This document shows, one piece after another, positions 34,461-42,708 of a stretch of DNA of 64,000 bases. The stretch comes from Curtobacterium sp. UNCCL20. Its GTDB lineage: Bacteria > Actinomycetota > Actinomycetes > Actinomycetales > Microbacteriaceae. Every line of letters starts with the position of its first letter. Position 1 is the stretch's first letter. The translations under genes were made by a program, and so were the position numbers. Under the pieces are notes generated by a model that was given only the letters and a program-made list of their open reading frames with translations, made no database searches and had not been told where the DNA came from. Where the stretch lies: positions 434,001 to 498,000 of the forward strand of contig NZ_FNKG01000001.1 in assembly GCF_900101675.1 (NCBI RefSeq). Direction: 5' to 3'.

Positions 34461-35408
34461 TCACCTCCGCCGTGCGGCCTGCCAGGTCTCCCGCGGCAGC
34501 ACGCCGAACTCGTCGCGGTAGCTGCCCGCGAACCGGCCGAGGTGCGCGAACCCCGAGGCCCGGGCCACGTCGCCCACGCTCCGGTCGTCCCCGGACTCGA
34601 GCTGCTCACGGGCGAGCAGGAGCCGGATGCGCCGAAGGTACGTCGTCGGCGAGATGCCGTGGTGCCGGCGGAACGCCTCCTGCAGCCCCCGGACGCTCAG
34701 CCCGGCCGCCGCCGCGACGTCGTCGACGGTGATCGGTTCGGTGGCGTGGTCGAGCAGGAAGCCCTCGGCACGCGCGAACCGCGCCGCCGCTGCCGTCCGG
34801 GGCTCGTGCTGCCCCACCGGCCAGTGCGGGATCGCCGTGAGGAGTCCGGCCGCGGCGAACCGGGTGAGCTCGCGCTCCCGTTCGACGGTGACCTCGGTCG
34901 GGCCGCCCAGCACCTCGGACGCGACGGCGCGGACCATCAGCCACCAGGCGGCGAGCGCCGGCCCCTCGGGGATGTGGTGCGGGCGGAACTCCAGCGGCCC
35001 GGGGTGCCAGGCGCCGCGTTCGGCTGCGACCTGCTCGACCACGGTGCGGTCGATGCGGATGAGGTCGAGCTGGAACCGGTCCCACTGGACGTGCTGCCGG
35101 TCGTGGCGGAACAGGACGGGTCGGCCGGTCGTCACCTGCTCGCCGTCGACGCGGCCGACCCCGGACTTCATCCAGAAGACGACCATCGCCGACTCGGCCT
35201 GGAGATCTGCGGACACCACGCCGCTGCACGCGAGCGACACCAGGGAGAGCAGGTCGGTGCCGCGGCGGCGCTCCTCGAGGACGAGCTCCGACCGGCCGCC
35301 CTCGACGTGGGCGCTCCGGACGTCCGGGAGCCTGGTGACCAGTTCGGCCGCGGTCTTCGGGTCCGAAGCGGTACCGGACCACTGTGCGCGTTGCAGCGTG
35401 CCCTCCAC
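34461..35408 (-). CDS. AraC family regulator
   Basis: 315 residues. The C-terminal 100 residues hold the double helix-turn-helix (ITVDDVAAAAGLSVRGLQEAFRRHHG, YLRRIRLLLAREQLESG, VGDVARASGFAHLGRFAGSYRDEFG). The N-terminal 200 residues are a poorly conserved sensor domain shared with the paralogue at 41622. It starts three bases after the TmrB-like gene, so they are co-transcribed. Confidence 0.88.
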   Translation of the reverse strand: MEGTLQRAQWSGTASDPKTAAELVTRLPDVRSAHVEGGRSELVLEERRRGTDLLSLVSLACSGVVSADLQAESAMVVFWMKSGVGRVDGEQVTTGRPVLFRHDRQHVQWDRFQLDLIRIDRTVVEQVAAERGAWHPGPLEFRPHHIPEGPALAAWWLMVRAVASEVLGGPTEVTVERERELTRFAAAGLLTAIPHWPVGQHEPRTAAAARFARAEGFLLDHATEPITVDDVAAAAGLSVRGLQEAFRRHHGISPTTYLRRIRLLLAREQLESGDDRSVGDVARASGFAHLGRFAGSYRDEFGVLPRETWQAARRR

Positions 35409-35411
35409 GGC

Positions 35412-35996
35412 TCAGCCCTCCCCGACGGTGCGGACGGCGGAGACCGGACCAGCGCCGGAACCGGAGACCGGCGCAGCACCCAGCACGGCGTCCGCGATCG
35501 TGCGAGCGGTCTGCTCGGGGGAGATGTGGGTCGTGTCGACCACCTCGGCGTCGGCGTGCAGCCAGGTGCGCGCGGCCTCGGCGTAGGGCTCCATCCGGCT
35601 GAACCGGAACGTGGACGGGCCGAGGTCCTCGTCGTGCTCGATGCGGTGCCGCAGGGTGGCCTGGTCGGTGTGCAGCACGAAGTGCCGGACGGGGATGCCG
35701 TGTCCGGCGAGTCCGCCGGAGATCTCCCGCCAGTACCGCTCGACCAGGACGGTCTGCGGCATCACGAGGATGCCGCCGACGTACGCCAGGACCTGCCTGG
35801 CGGTCTCGACCACCAGGGGCCGCCACGGGTCCCAGTGCTGGAAGTCGTCGGTCGTCCGCAGCGTGGGCCGGACGTCCATCAGGGTCTCGCCGACCTTCTC
35901 GGGATCGAGGACCCGGGCGCCCGGGAGGAGCGGCTGCAGGAGCCGGCTCGTGGTCGTCTTCCCGACGCCGTGGGTGCCGTTGAGCCACACGATCAT
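35412..35996 (-). CDS. P-loop kinase-like ATPase, TmrB-like
   Basis: 194 residues. Walker A GTHGVGKTTT at residues 7-16 after MIVWLN, the pattern of TmrB-type proteins (tunicamycin resistance) and related small kinases. A second-strand acidic motif and the lid region (TLRHRIEHDEDLGPST ... RMEPYAEAARTWL) follow. TACGGT (complement of 36003-36008) ends six bases before the ATG, a leaderless-type start that favours ATG 35996 over an upstream in-frame one. Whether it gives drug resistance cannot be said. Confidence 0.8.
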   Translation of the reverse strand: MIVWLNGTHGVGKTTTSRLLQPLLPGARVLDPEKVGETLMDVRPTLRTTDDFQHWDPWRPLVVETARQVLAYVGGILVMPQTVLVERYWREISGGLAGHGIPVRHFVLHTDQATLRHRIEHDEDLGPSTFRFSRMEPYAEAARTWLHADAEVVDTTHISPEQTARTIADAVLGAAPVSGSGAGPVSAVRTVGEG

Positions 35997-36071
35997 GCTC
36001 GGACCGTAGCGCACGAAGTCGCACGACCGGGAGAGGACCGAGCAGACTTCCGGCTGGGCGGAGCGCGGCGT

Positions 36072-36599
36072 TCAGTCCAGGGCGGCGCGCACGGCCTCGA
36101 CGACGTCGCGGTGACGGATCGCCGCGACGCACGGGAAGCACAGCAGATCACCCTCACGGACGTCCGACGGCAGGGGTGCCGGCAGGCGGTGGAAGGGTCC
36201 GTCGACGCCGGTCGCGAGCGGGTTGACGACGTGGGTGCGCGTCGCCGGTGCGGTGCTGACACGACCGATGAGCCGCACCTGGTCGAGCACGGCGCACGAC
36301 GGGAGTGCGGCGTCGAGTTCGAGGAGGACCACGCCGGGCCGGGGCCGACTCACGCGGACGACCGAGGCGACGGCGACGCTGACCGCACGCGGGGTCCAGC
36401 CGCGGGGTCGGTACCGCGGCGGGGCCTGGTCGGCGGTGTGCACGCAGGGCGTGCCGGTCAGTGCGGCGAGTCGCAGCATCGACACGGCCGCGACGACCAC
36501 GTCCTCCGTGGTCGTCTCGGTGTGGGCGGGCCAGAGGAACGGGTCCACGGGGTCCGGCAGGGTGGCGCGGAGCGTCGGCAGGATGGTCGTGAGGGTCAC
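36072..36599 (-). CDS. conserved-looking protein of unknown function
   Basis: 175 residues, soluble, proline- and valine-rich, without a motif I recognise. Three cysteines (in GTPCVH, PSCAVL, CFPC) include a CFPC pair near the C-terminus. GTG start preceded by CACCGT six bases upstream (a weaker form of the leaderless pattern) and also by GAGGAG. Transcribed divergently from CopC with hairpin copy 6 in the spacer. Confidence 0.6.
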   Translation of the reverse strand: MTLTTILPTLRATLPDPVDPFLWPAHTETTTEDVVVAAVSMLRLAALTGTPCVHTADQAPPRYRPRGWTPRAVSVAVASVVRVSRPRPGVVLLELDAALPSCAVLDQVRLIGRVSTAPATRTHVVNPLATGVDGPFHRLPAPLPSDVREGDLLCFPCVAAIRHRDVVEAVRAALD

Positions 36600-36689
36600 C
36601 TCCTCACGGTGCGCCCCACGGGCGCGACCGCGTGTGGTCCTGACGGACTCCGTACGCTGCAGGCGCGGTTCCGGACGCGGTGCTCACGG

Positions 36690-36729
36690 GCCTGGAGGCG
36701 CGTGGCGGCCTGGCACCGTGCCTCCAGGC
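36690..36729. repeat. GC-rich hairpin, family copy 6
   Basis: Stem GCCTGGAGGC/GCCTCCAGGC extended by an imperfect GCGTG/CACCG part. Unlike the other copies it sits in a divergent spacer, upstream of both neighbours, so it cannot terminate either annotated gene. Confidence 0.75.
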
Positions 36730-36800
36730 TGCGACTGAACGGCTTGACAGCATCCCGCACAATTGATGCGGACCCGTCCCGTCCGTGACGAAAGGCCGTC

Positions 36801-37421
36801 GTGTCGCTCCGCGCCCTCCTCGCTGCCGCCCTGCCGGCAGCCCTCCTCGTCGTCGTGCTCGGCGCCGCCACCCCGGCGGCCGCCCACGACGTGCTCTCCT
36901 CAGCGGTCCCGGCCGCCGACAGCTCCGTCTCCGGGGACCTCGACGAGGTCGCCCTGACCTTCACGGAACCGCCGCTCGCCGGGTTGGAGTCCGGCATCGT
37001 GGTGAGCGTCCTCGGGCCCGACGGCTCCGAGGTCAGCAGCGGGCGCGTGCGCGTCGACGGCAGCACGCTCCGCAAGTCCGTCGACCTGACCGAGCGCGGC
37101 GACTACACGCTCGCGTGGCGGAGTGTCTCGGTCGACGGCCACCCGATCTCCGGCGGCCACCGGTTCACGTCGGCCGGTCTGGTCGTGGCGACGACGGCTC
37201 CGACCACACCGGCCCGTTCCACACCGTCTCAGAGCACGGAGTCCCCGGCCTCGCCGGCTCCGAGCACGACCACGGACGCGTCCCCGAGTCCGGCTGCCGC
37301 GGCCGCACCGAGCGGCACCGGTGCGGCGCCCTGGGTCCTCGGTGGGATCGCGGCCCTCGCCGCCGCGGCACTCGTCGTGACGCTGCTGCTCACCCGGCGT
37401 CGGGCGGGGTCGCCCGACTGA
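36801..37421 (+). CDS. CopC-domain copper-binding protein
   Basis: 206 residues. Signal peptide 1-28 ending AAAHD; the mature protein starts with the copper-binding histidine (HDVLSSAVPAADSSV). The CopC barrel covers residues 29-128 and includes TFTEPP and SVDGHPISGGHRF with the second histidine. Then a Thr/Ser/Pro linker and one C-terminal membrane helix (about 175-200), so it is tethered on the outer face. No CopD or YcnI partner follows. GTG start with GAAAGG upstream; a TTGACA lies at 36744-36749 next to a GCATC/GATGC dyad. Confidence 0.9.
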   Translation: MSLRALLAAALPAALLVVVLGAATPAAAHDVLSSAVPAADSSVSGDLDEVALTFTEPPLAGLESGIVVSVLGPDGSEVSSGRVRVDGSTLRKSVDLTERGDYTLAWRSVSVDGHPISGGHRFTSAGLVVATTAPTTPARSTPSQSTESPASPAPSTTTDASPSPAAAAAPSGTGAAPWVLGGIAALAAAALVVTLLLTRRRAGSPD

Positions 37422-37644
37422 CCGGGGCGTACCGCCCGCGGCCGTTCCGGTGGTCGACGAGGGCGACCACCAGCTGCAGCCCACCCACCGCGATCCAGGC
37501 GCCGCCGACGACCCAGCGCCACGGTTCCGGACCCGCCAGAGCGAGCCAGATGATGCCGAGCACGAGGAACCCGGCGCCCTGCCAGATCCGCGGGCGGCCG
37601 ACGAGGGCTCGCCCGATGCTCGTGGTCTCGGCGTCGTTGCTCAT
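37390..37644 (-). CDS. small two-helix membrane protein
   Basis: 84 residues with two hydrophobic segments (about 22-40 and 44-63). The 3' end overlaps the CopC gene by 32 bases on the opposite strand. TAGCCT (complement of 37651-37656) ends six bases before the ATG. Function unknown. Confidence 0.7.
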   Translation of the reverse strand: MSNDAETTSIGRALVGRPRIWQGAGFLVLGIIWLALAGPEPWRWVVGGAWIAVGGLQLVVALVDHRNGRGRYAPVSRATPPDAG

Positions 37645-37653
37645 GGCACCAGG

Positions 37654-39705
37654 CTAGCCCGCACGGACCATCGCGTCGATGGTCCGCATCGCGGTGGCGA
37701 AGATCGTCAGGACCGGGTTCACCCCGGCGTTCGTGACGTGCACGGACCCGTCGGCGACGCGGAGCTCGTCGTGGCCCCAGACCCTGCCGGACGGGTCGAC
37801 GACCGACGTCGCCGGGTCGGTGCCCATCCGGAGCGTCCCCGCCTGGTGCTGCCCACCGCTCGTGCCGTGCACCGGCCCGCGCAGCTCGGCGACGCGGGTG
37901 GCCCCTGCGGCGCGGAGCCAGTCGGCACTCCGGGCGCTGGTGTGGTCGCGGGCGCGGACGTCCTCGGGGTGCACGCCGCCGCTGAACCACGCCACCGGTG
38001 TGCCGTACCGGTCGGTGACGGACGGGTCGACGCGGACCCGTGCGTCCGCGGTCGTGACCTCCTGGATCGGCCCCATGATCCGCATGCTGCGGCGGGCGAG
38101 GTCGCGCATGCCGTGCTTGCTCGTGAGGCCGGACCGGGGGATCAGTCCGGCGCCGACCAGGTACTGGTAGGTGTTCGACGGGGTGGCGATGAACTCGTTC
38201 GCCAGGATCCCGCCGCCGACCTGACCGTCCACGCCGTGCCGGAAGTCGGTCGTGGCGATCGACGGGCCGGGGCCGAGGCCGTCGTCGACCACGTCGTCGA
38301 AGACGCCCATCGCACCGCCGTACACGTGGCCCTGCAGGTGGCGTCCGACCTGGTCGGTGCCGTTCCCGATGCCGTCCGGCTCCTGGTCGCTCCGGCTGTT
38401 GAGGAGCAGCCGTGCCGACTCGACCGCGCCCGCCGCCAGGACGACCTCGGCGGCGTCGATCTCCGTCCGCCAGTCCGCACCGTCGACGGTGCCGACGATC
38501 GTCACCCCGACGACCTTCCCGGAGGAGTCGGTCCGGAGGCGTGCCACCCGGCTGCCGAGCAGGATCGACGCGTTCCCGGTCGCGAAGGCCCGGGTGAGCA
38601 TCGTGTTCTGACTGCCGTTCTTCGCGTCCACCGGGCAGGCGAAGCCGACGCACATGCCGCACTGCTCGCACGCCCGGCGTCCGAGGTACGGGGTCGAGTT
38701 CACCAGCAGCGGCACGTGCACGGTCGAGATCCCGAGCACCCCGGCGGCGTCCGCCAGTCGCTGGCGTGCGGCTCCGGAACGGACGGGTGGCATCGGGAAC
38801 GGGCGGTTCCGCGGTCCGGACCACGGCCCGTCGGTGTCGCCGCCGCTGACGCCGACCTCCCACTCGGCGCGCTCGTACCAGCGCTCGAGCTCGTCGTACC
38901 CGAACGGCCAGTCCGCCAGGCTGCTGCCCGCCGGCACCCCGTACGTCGACGCCATCGTGAAGTCGCGCGGACCGAACCGCCACGCCTGCGCGCCGTAGAC
39001 CCGGGTGCCGCCGCCCGCCGTCGCCGCGTTGCTGTGCCAGCCCGGCGACGAGGGGCGGAGGAGCAGTCGCTCGCGCCCCTCCGAGACCGTGCGGGGGTGG
39101 CCGTCGTCCGCCGGCCCGGAGCGCGCCGCGAGGCCCCAGCTCGAGCGCGGGTTCCGGATGTGGTCGCGGCTGAGCTCGGCGGTGCCGGGCCACTGTCCGG
39201 CCTCGACCACTAGGACGCGTCGACCGGACTCGGCGAGCCCGCACGCGGCGACGCCCCCGCCGGCCCCGGAGCCGATGACGACCGCGTCGTACCGGGGCGC
39301 CAGGTCCGCCGGGTGCACCACGGTCGGCGGCGCGGTCGGGACGGGGACCGCAACGCTCCAGCCGTCCGGGGGACCGGGCTGCCAACCGACCATCTCCCAG
39401 GACCGCTCACCCGCGTTCCCGCCGTTCGCGGCGTCGGCGTAGTACCCCGCCGACGCGAGTTCGGCGAACCAGGTCCAGTCCGGGTGGTCGTCGTCGAGGT
39501 CGGCGTCGTCCGCGTCCACCAGCGTCTGCAGGCGATCGAGCCAGTCCGGCCGCTCGTGGAGGGCCGTCGTCAGGAAGTCGAGGGCACCGGCCTCGGCGGC
39601 GGACGGGTGGTCGTCGGCCGGGACCACCCGGTCGACGAGCGTGCGCAACCGTCCGTCGTTCGCCAGGACGAACGCGTGCTGCGCGGTGACGGCACGTTCC
39701 GTCAT
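37654..39705 (-). CDS. GMC oxidoreductase with fused gluconate-dehydrogenase subunit-3-like domain
   Basis: 683 residues. Residues 1-115 resemble the gluconate 2-dehydrogenase subunit 3 (LRTLVDRVVPADDHPSAAEAGALDF). From 138 on it is a GMC flavoprotein: FAD motif GSGAGGG (145-151), NAATAGGGTRVYGAQ, CEQCGMCVGFACPVDAKNG and the C-terminal GGQHQAGTLRMG ... NPVLTIFATAMR with the active-site histidines. In proteobacteria these are separate subunits plus a cytochrome; here they are one protein and no cytochrome gene follows. It probably oxidises a sugar or sugar acid. Confidence 0.88.
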   Translation of the reverse strand: MTERAVTAQHAFVLANDGRLRTLVDRVVPADDHPSAAEAGALDFLTTALHERPDWLDRLQTLVDADDADLDDDHPDWTWFAELASAGYYADAANGGNAGERSWEMVGWQPGPPDGWSVAVPVPTAPPTVVHPADLAPRYDAVVIGSGAGGGVAACGLAESGRRVLVVEAGQWPGTAELSRDHIRNPRSSWGLAARSGPADDGHPRTVSEGRERLLLRPSSPGWHSNAATAGGGTRVYGAQAWRFGPRDFTMASTYGVPAGSSLADWPFGYDELERWYERAEWEVGVSGGDTDGPWSGPRNRPFPMPPVRSGAARQRLADAAGVLGISTVHVPLLVNSTPYLGRRACEQCGMCVGFACPVDAKNGSQNTMLTRAFATGNASILLGSRVARLRTDSSGKVVGVTIVGTVDGADWRTEIDAAEVVLAAGAVESARLLLNSRSDQEPDGIGNGTDQVGRHLQGHVYGGAMGVFDDVVDDGLGPGPSIATTDFRHGVDGQVGGGILANEFIATPSNTYQYLVGAGLIPRSGLTSKHGMRDLARRSMRIMGPIQEVTTADARVRVDPSVTDRYGTPVAWFSGGVHPEDVRARDHTSARSADWLRAAGATRVAELRGPVHGTSGGQHQAGTLRMGTDPATSVVDPSGRVWGHDELRVADGSVHVTNAGVNPVLTIFATAMRTIDAMVRAG

Positions 39706-39759
39706 CGATGACCTGCCCTCCGGGCGGCTCCGCTGCCGCCCTCGGACACGGTACCGGTG

Positions 39760-39992
39760 CGCGGTCCGGTGACGGGCCGTGGACCGTGCCGGACCGGGAG
39801 GCGCGGTGCGGGAAAGCACTCCTGACGCGGCTGACCGACCGCGGGCGGCGGCAGCTCGCGGAGGCGTCGGCCGCCGTAGGCGCCGTCGAGGTGCGGATGA
39901 CGAGCGGGATGACCGACGACGAGCCGGCGGTCGCACTCCGGGTGCTGCGGAGCACGCTCCGGGCGCTCCGGGCGCTCCGGCCGTGGGACCCG
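39760..39992 (+). pseudogene. MarR regulator remnant (C-terminal part)
   Basis: In one frame the sequence reads KALLTRLTDRGRRQLAEASA, then VGAVEVRMTSGMTDDEPAVA and LRVLRSTLRALRALR, the wing end and C-terminal dimer helices of a MarR protein. The recognition helix and N-terminus are missing and the frame runs without its own stop into the antisense of the LCP gene. A decayed fragment. Confidence 0.5.
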
Positions 39993-41522
39993 TCAGTTGA
40001 TGCAGGTGCCCTGCTTGCCGTAGGCGTTCCCGACCGGGGTGGCGGACGGCTTGGCTGCCGGCGCCTTCGCGGGGGCCTTCGACGGGGCAGCGGCGCTGGC
40101 ACCGCTTCCGGCACCGCCCGTCCCGGTGGTCCCGCCGCTCGCGGTCGTCGCGACCGTGTGGCCGTCGGTGCCGAGCACCAGCGTCACGGTGCTCACCGAG
40201 GCGGAGAGGACAGCCGTGGCCCCGGGGACGACGTCGGCCACGGCCTTCGCCTGCGCCTCGGCGCCCTTCGGGTACTCGACCGTGGTCGTCGTGGTCGTCG
40301 TGGTGTCCGACGGGGGAGCGACGACGAAGCCCTTCGCGGTCAGCGCCGTCGAGGCAGCGGTCGCCCCGCCCGGGGTCGACCCGCCGTTCTGCACGGCGAC
40401 GTGCACGCTCGACGGCGCCGCCGCCCGCGCTGCCGTGTACGCCGCCGGGGGCCCGACGATGCTCTGGATGAACCCCGGCATCGCCTGGAAGTCGACCGCC
40501 ACCGTCGAGTAGCCGTCGACCATCGGCGTCCCGGAGGTCGGGATCGCGGTCGACCGGATGTTCGACAGGTCGATGCTCCGGAACGTGTTCACCAGGCTCG
40601 GGATGCTCAGCCCGTCGTCGATCTGGATCGACTGCCCGACGCCCTGCAGCAGGGACGAGACCTTCACCGGGTTGAGGAGCGTGTCGGCCGACAGCGCCTT
40701 GCGTGCCTCCTGCGACAGGAAGTACTGCTGCCGGACCTCACGGTCGAGGTCGCCGCGGGGCAGACCGTCCCGCTGCCGGACGAAGGAGAGCGCCTGCGAG
40801 GCGTTCAGCGTGGACTCGCCCTTCGGCAGGTCGACGTTCGAGTTCGTGTCGTGCACCGCTTCGTTCAGGCAGACGTCGATCGGCCCGAGCGCCTTCACCA
40901 GCTGGTAGAAGCCGAGCAGGGACACCCGGACGAAGTGGTCGATCGAGAGGCCGCTCATGTTCTCGATCGTCTGGATCAGCAGGCGCATGCCTCCCGCGTC
41001 GCCACCGCCGTTCGCCGCGCCGTCCGAGAACGCGCTGTTGAGCTTGAACGTGCCGTGGCCCGGGATCGGCACCCACGAGTCGCGCGGGAACGAGATCATC
41101 GTCGCGCTCCCACCGCCCGCCGGGATGTGCAGCACGATCATCGAGTCGGTGTTCGTCGCGCCGCCGTCGAGCTGCGTGCCGAGCTCGGCGAGCTCCTGCG
41201 GGGTGGCGTCCGCCGGGCGGTGGTCGTCGCCGACCAGCAGGATGTTCTCCGCGGCGCCGTCGGCGTCCGGCGACTTCGAGGAGTGCGGCAGCGCCACGTG
41301 CACCTTCGTCAGGCTGTCGTCGAGCTGCGCGTACGACCAGGCCGCGTACCCGCCCGTCAGCACGAGCGCCATCGCCAGCACCCCGCCGATCGCCGGCAGG
41401 ACGACGCGGCCGGTCCGGCGCTGACGGCCGTGGCGGACCGCGGGACGCTTCCGTCCACCCGCCGTGTCGGCGGCCTGCTCGGGCTCGATCGGGTTCGACG
41501 ACTCGAAGGGGTCCTGGTTCAT
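39993..41522 (-). CDS. LytR-CpsA-Psr family protein
   Basis: 509 residues. One membrane helix at about 40-65, then the extracytoplasmic LCP domain (about 90-310): NTDSMIVLHIPAG, MISFPRDSWVPIPG, KLNSAFSDG, DGLPRGDLDREVRQQ with the conserved Arg and Asp residues. A LytR_C domain (about 370-460) and a Pro/Ala/Lys-rich tail follow. LCP proteins attach glycopolymers to peptidoglycan. TATGGT (complement of 41529-41534) ends six bases before the ATG, a leaderless-type start. Confidence 0.92.
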   Translation of the reverse strand: MNQDPFESSNPIEPEQAADTAGGRKRPAVRHGRQRRTGRVVLPAIGGVLAMALVLTGGYAAWSYAQLDDSLTKVHVALPHSSKSPDADGAAENILLVGDDHRPADATPQELAELGTQLDGGATNTDSMIVLHIPAGGGSATMISFPRDSWVPIPGHGTFKLNSAFSDGAANGGGDAGGMRLLIQTIENMSGLSIDHFVRVSLLGFYQLVKALGPIDVCLNEAVHDTNSNVDLPKGESTLNASQALSFVRQRDGLPRGDLDREVRQQYFLSQEARKALSADTLLNPVKVSSLLQGVGQSIQIDDGLSIPSLVNTFRSIDLSNIRSTAIPTSGTPMVDGYSTVAVDFQAMPGFIQSIVGPPAAYTAARAAAPSSVHVAVQNGGSTPGGATAASTALTAKGFVVAPPSDTTTTTTTTVEYPKGAEAQAKAVADVVPGATAVLSASVSTVTLVLGTDGHTVATTASGGTTGTGGAGSGASAAAPSKAPAKAPAAKPSATPVGNAYGKQGTCIN

Positions 41523-41621
41523 GGCGTCACCATAGGGTCGGGTGCTGCACGCGTGGCCTGCGGCGCTGAGCCGATGTTCAGCCCGACAGGGTGCAGGGTG
41601 GACCATGGGACTCGGGGAGAG

Positions 41622-42563
41622 GTGGTCTGGTTGCTGTCGATCGACTTCACGACGCGCGACGCCGAACGGGCGTCGGCCTCGCTCTCCTCGCTGTACGACC
41701 GGCCGGACCTCCACGACGTCGGCCCGGGCTTCCGGTACGAGCAGCACGTGCGCGGCGACGGTGAGATGACGATCGAGCGCTACCACTTCGGCGGTGCGGT
41801 CGAGACGACCGCCGAGATCCCGGACGCCCTCGTGTCCGTGCAGGTGCACAGCGGGTCGTTCACCACACGCGACCGGGGCCGGGTGCCGAACGGCTCCCTG
41901 CACGGGTTCGGGATGGTGTTCAACGAGACCGTCGAGGCCGAGTTCACCGTGGTGAGCCTGCCGTCCCAGGTCCTCCTCCGGGCCGGACTGCAGCTCGAGG
42001 GCGCCGAGCGCGGGCGCCTCGTCGTCACCGACCGGGCACCGCGACCCGAGCTCGCCGGGTACTGGGCGGATGTGATCGACCACGTGCACGCGGTGACGAA
42101 CGACGAAACCGCCTTCCGGAACGACATCGTCCGCGCCGAGGCCTTCCGCTACCTGGCGTCCGCCGCGTTCGCGGTCTTCCCCCTGCACATCGACGAGCAG
42201 GCCACCGTCCCCACGGCCGCAGCGGCCGGCGGCGTCGTCCGGCGTGCCGCGCAGTACGTCGAGGACCACCTCGCCGAACCGATCACCCTCGCGGACATCG
42301 CCGTGGCCGCGCGGGTCTCGCCGCGCGGCCTGCAGTTCGCGTTCCAGCGGGAGCTCGGGACGAGTCCGATGGCGTACGTCAGGCGCGCCCGTCTCACGGA
42401 GGCCCACCACGACCTGGTCCGGGCAGACCCGTCGCGTGGCGCGACCGTCGCCTCGGTCGCGCTGCGCTGGGGCTTCAGCAACGCGACCCGGTTCTCCGCG
42501 GCGTACCGCGAGGCCTACGGCCGGTCACCCAGCCGCACCCTGCGCGACGACGCGACCAGTTGA
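41622..42563 (+). CDS. AraC family regulator
   Basis: About 313 residues. The C-terminal AraC domain is clear (ITLADIAVAARVSPRGLQFAFQRELG, YVRRARLTEAHHDLVR, VASVALRWGFSNATRFSAAYREAYG). The N-terminal sensor part resembles the regulator at 34461. Start uncertain: GTG 41622, TTG 41631 or GTG 41598 are all in frame. Hairpin copy 7 follows. Confidence 0.82.
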   Translation: MVWLLSIDFTTRDAERASASLSSLYDRPDLHDVGPGFRYEQHVRGDGEMTIERYHFGGAVETTAEIPDALVSVQVHSGSFTTRDRGRVPNGSLHGFGMVFNETVEAEFTVVSLPSQVLLRAGLQLEGAERGRLVVTDRAPRPELAGYWADVIDHVHAVTNDETAFRNDIVRAEAFRYLASAAFAVFPLHIDEQATVPTAAAAGGVVRRAAQYVEDHLAEPITLADIAVAARVSPRGLQFAFQRELGTSPMAYVRRARLTEAHHDLVRADPSRGATVASVALRWGFSNATRFSAAYREAYGRSPSRTLRDDATS

Positions 42564-42606
42564 CGGCCGGGAGGCGCGGGGCGAGTCCGCCACGCGCCTC
42601 CAGGCA
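42564..42606. repeat. GC-rich hairpin, family copy 7
   Basis: Arms GGCCGGGAGGCGCGGGG and CCACGCGCCTCCAGGC with mismatches; starts at the AraC stop and lies between two converging genes. Confidence 0.75.
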
Positions 42607-42708
42607 GTCAGTCCTGTCCGACGCGCGCAGGGCGCGTCGCGGCGGCGTACCGGCCGGAGTCGCGCTGACGACTGCTACCCGGTCCCGACCTCGGCGTCCT
42701 GCCCGCAC

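Noticed and set aside
39708-41600. Long plus-strand open frame leading into the AraC gene
   Set aside because: Apart from the MarR remnant at its beginning, it is antisense to the LCP gene, which has clear motifs. The AraC protein begins much later.
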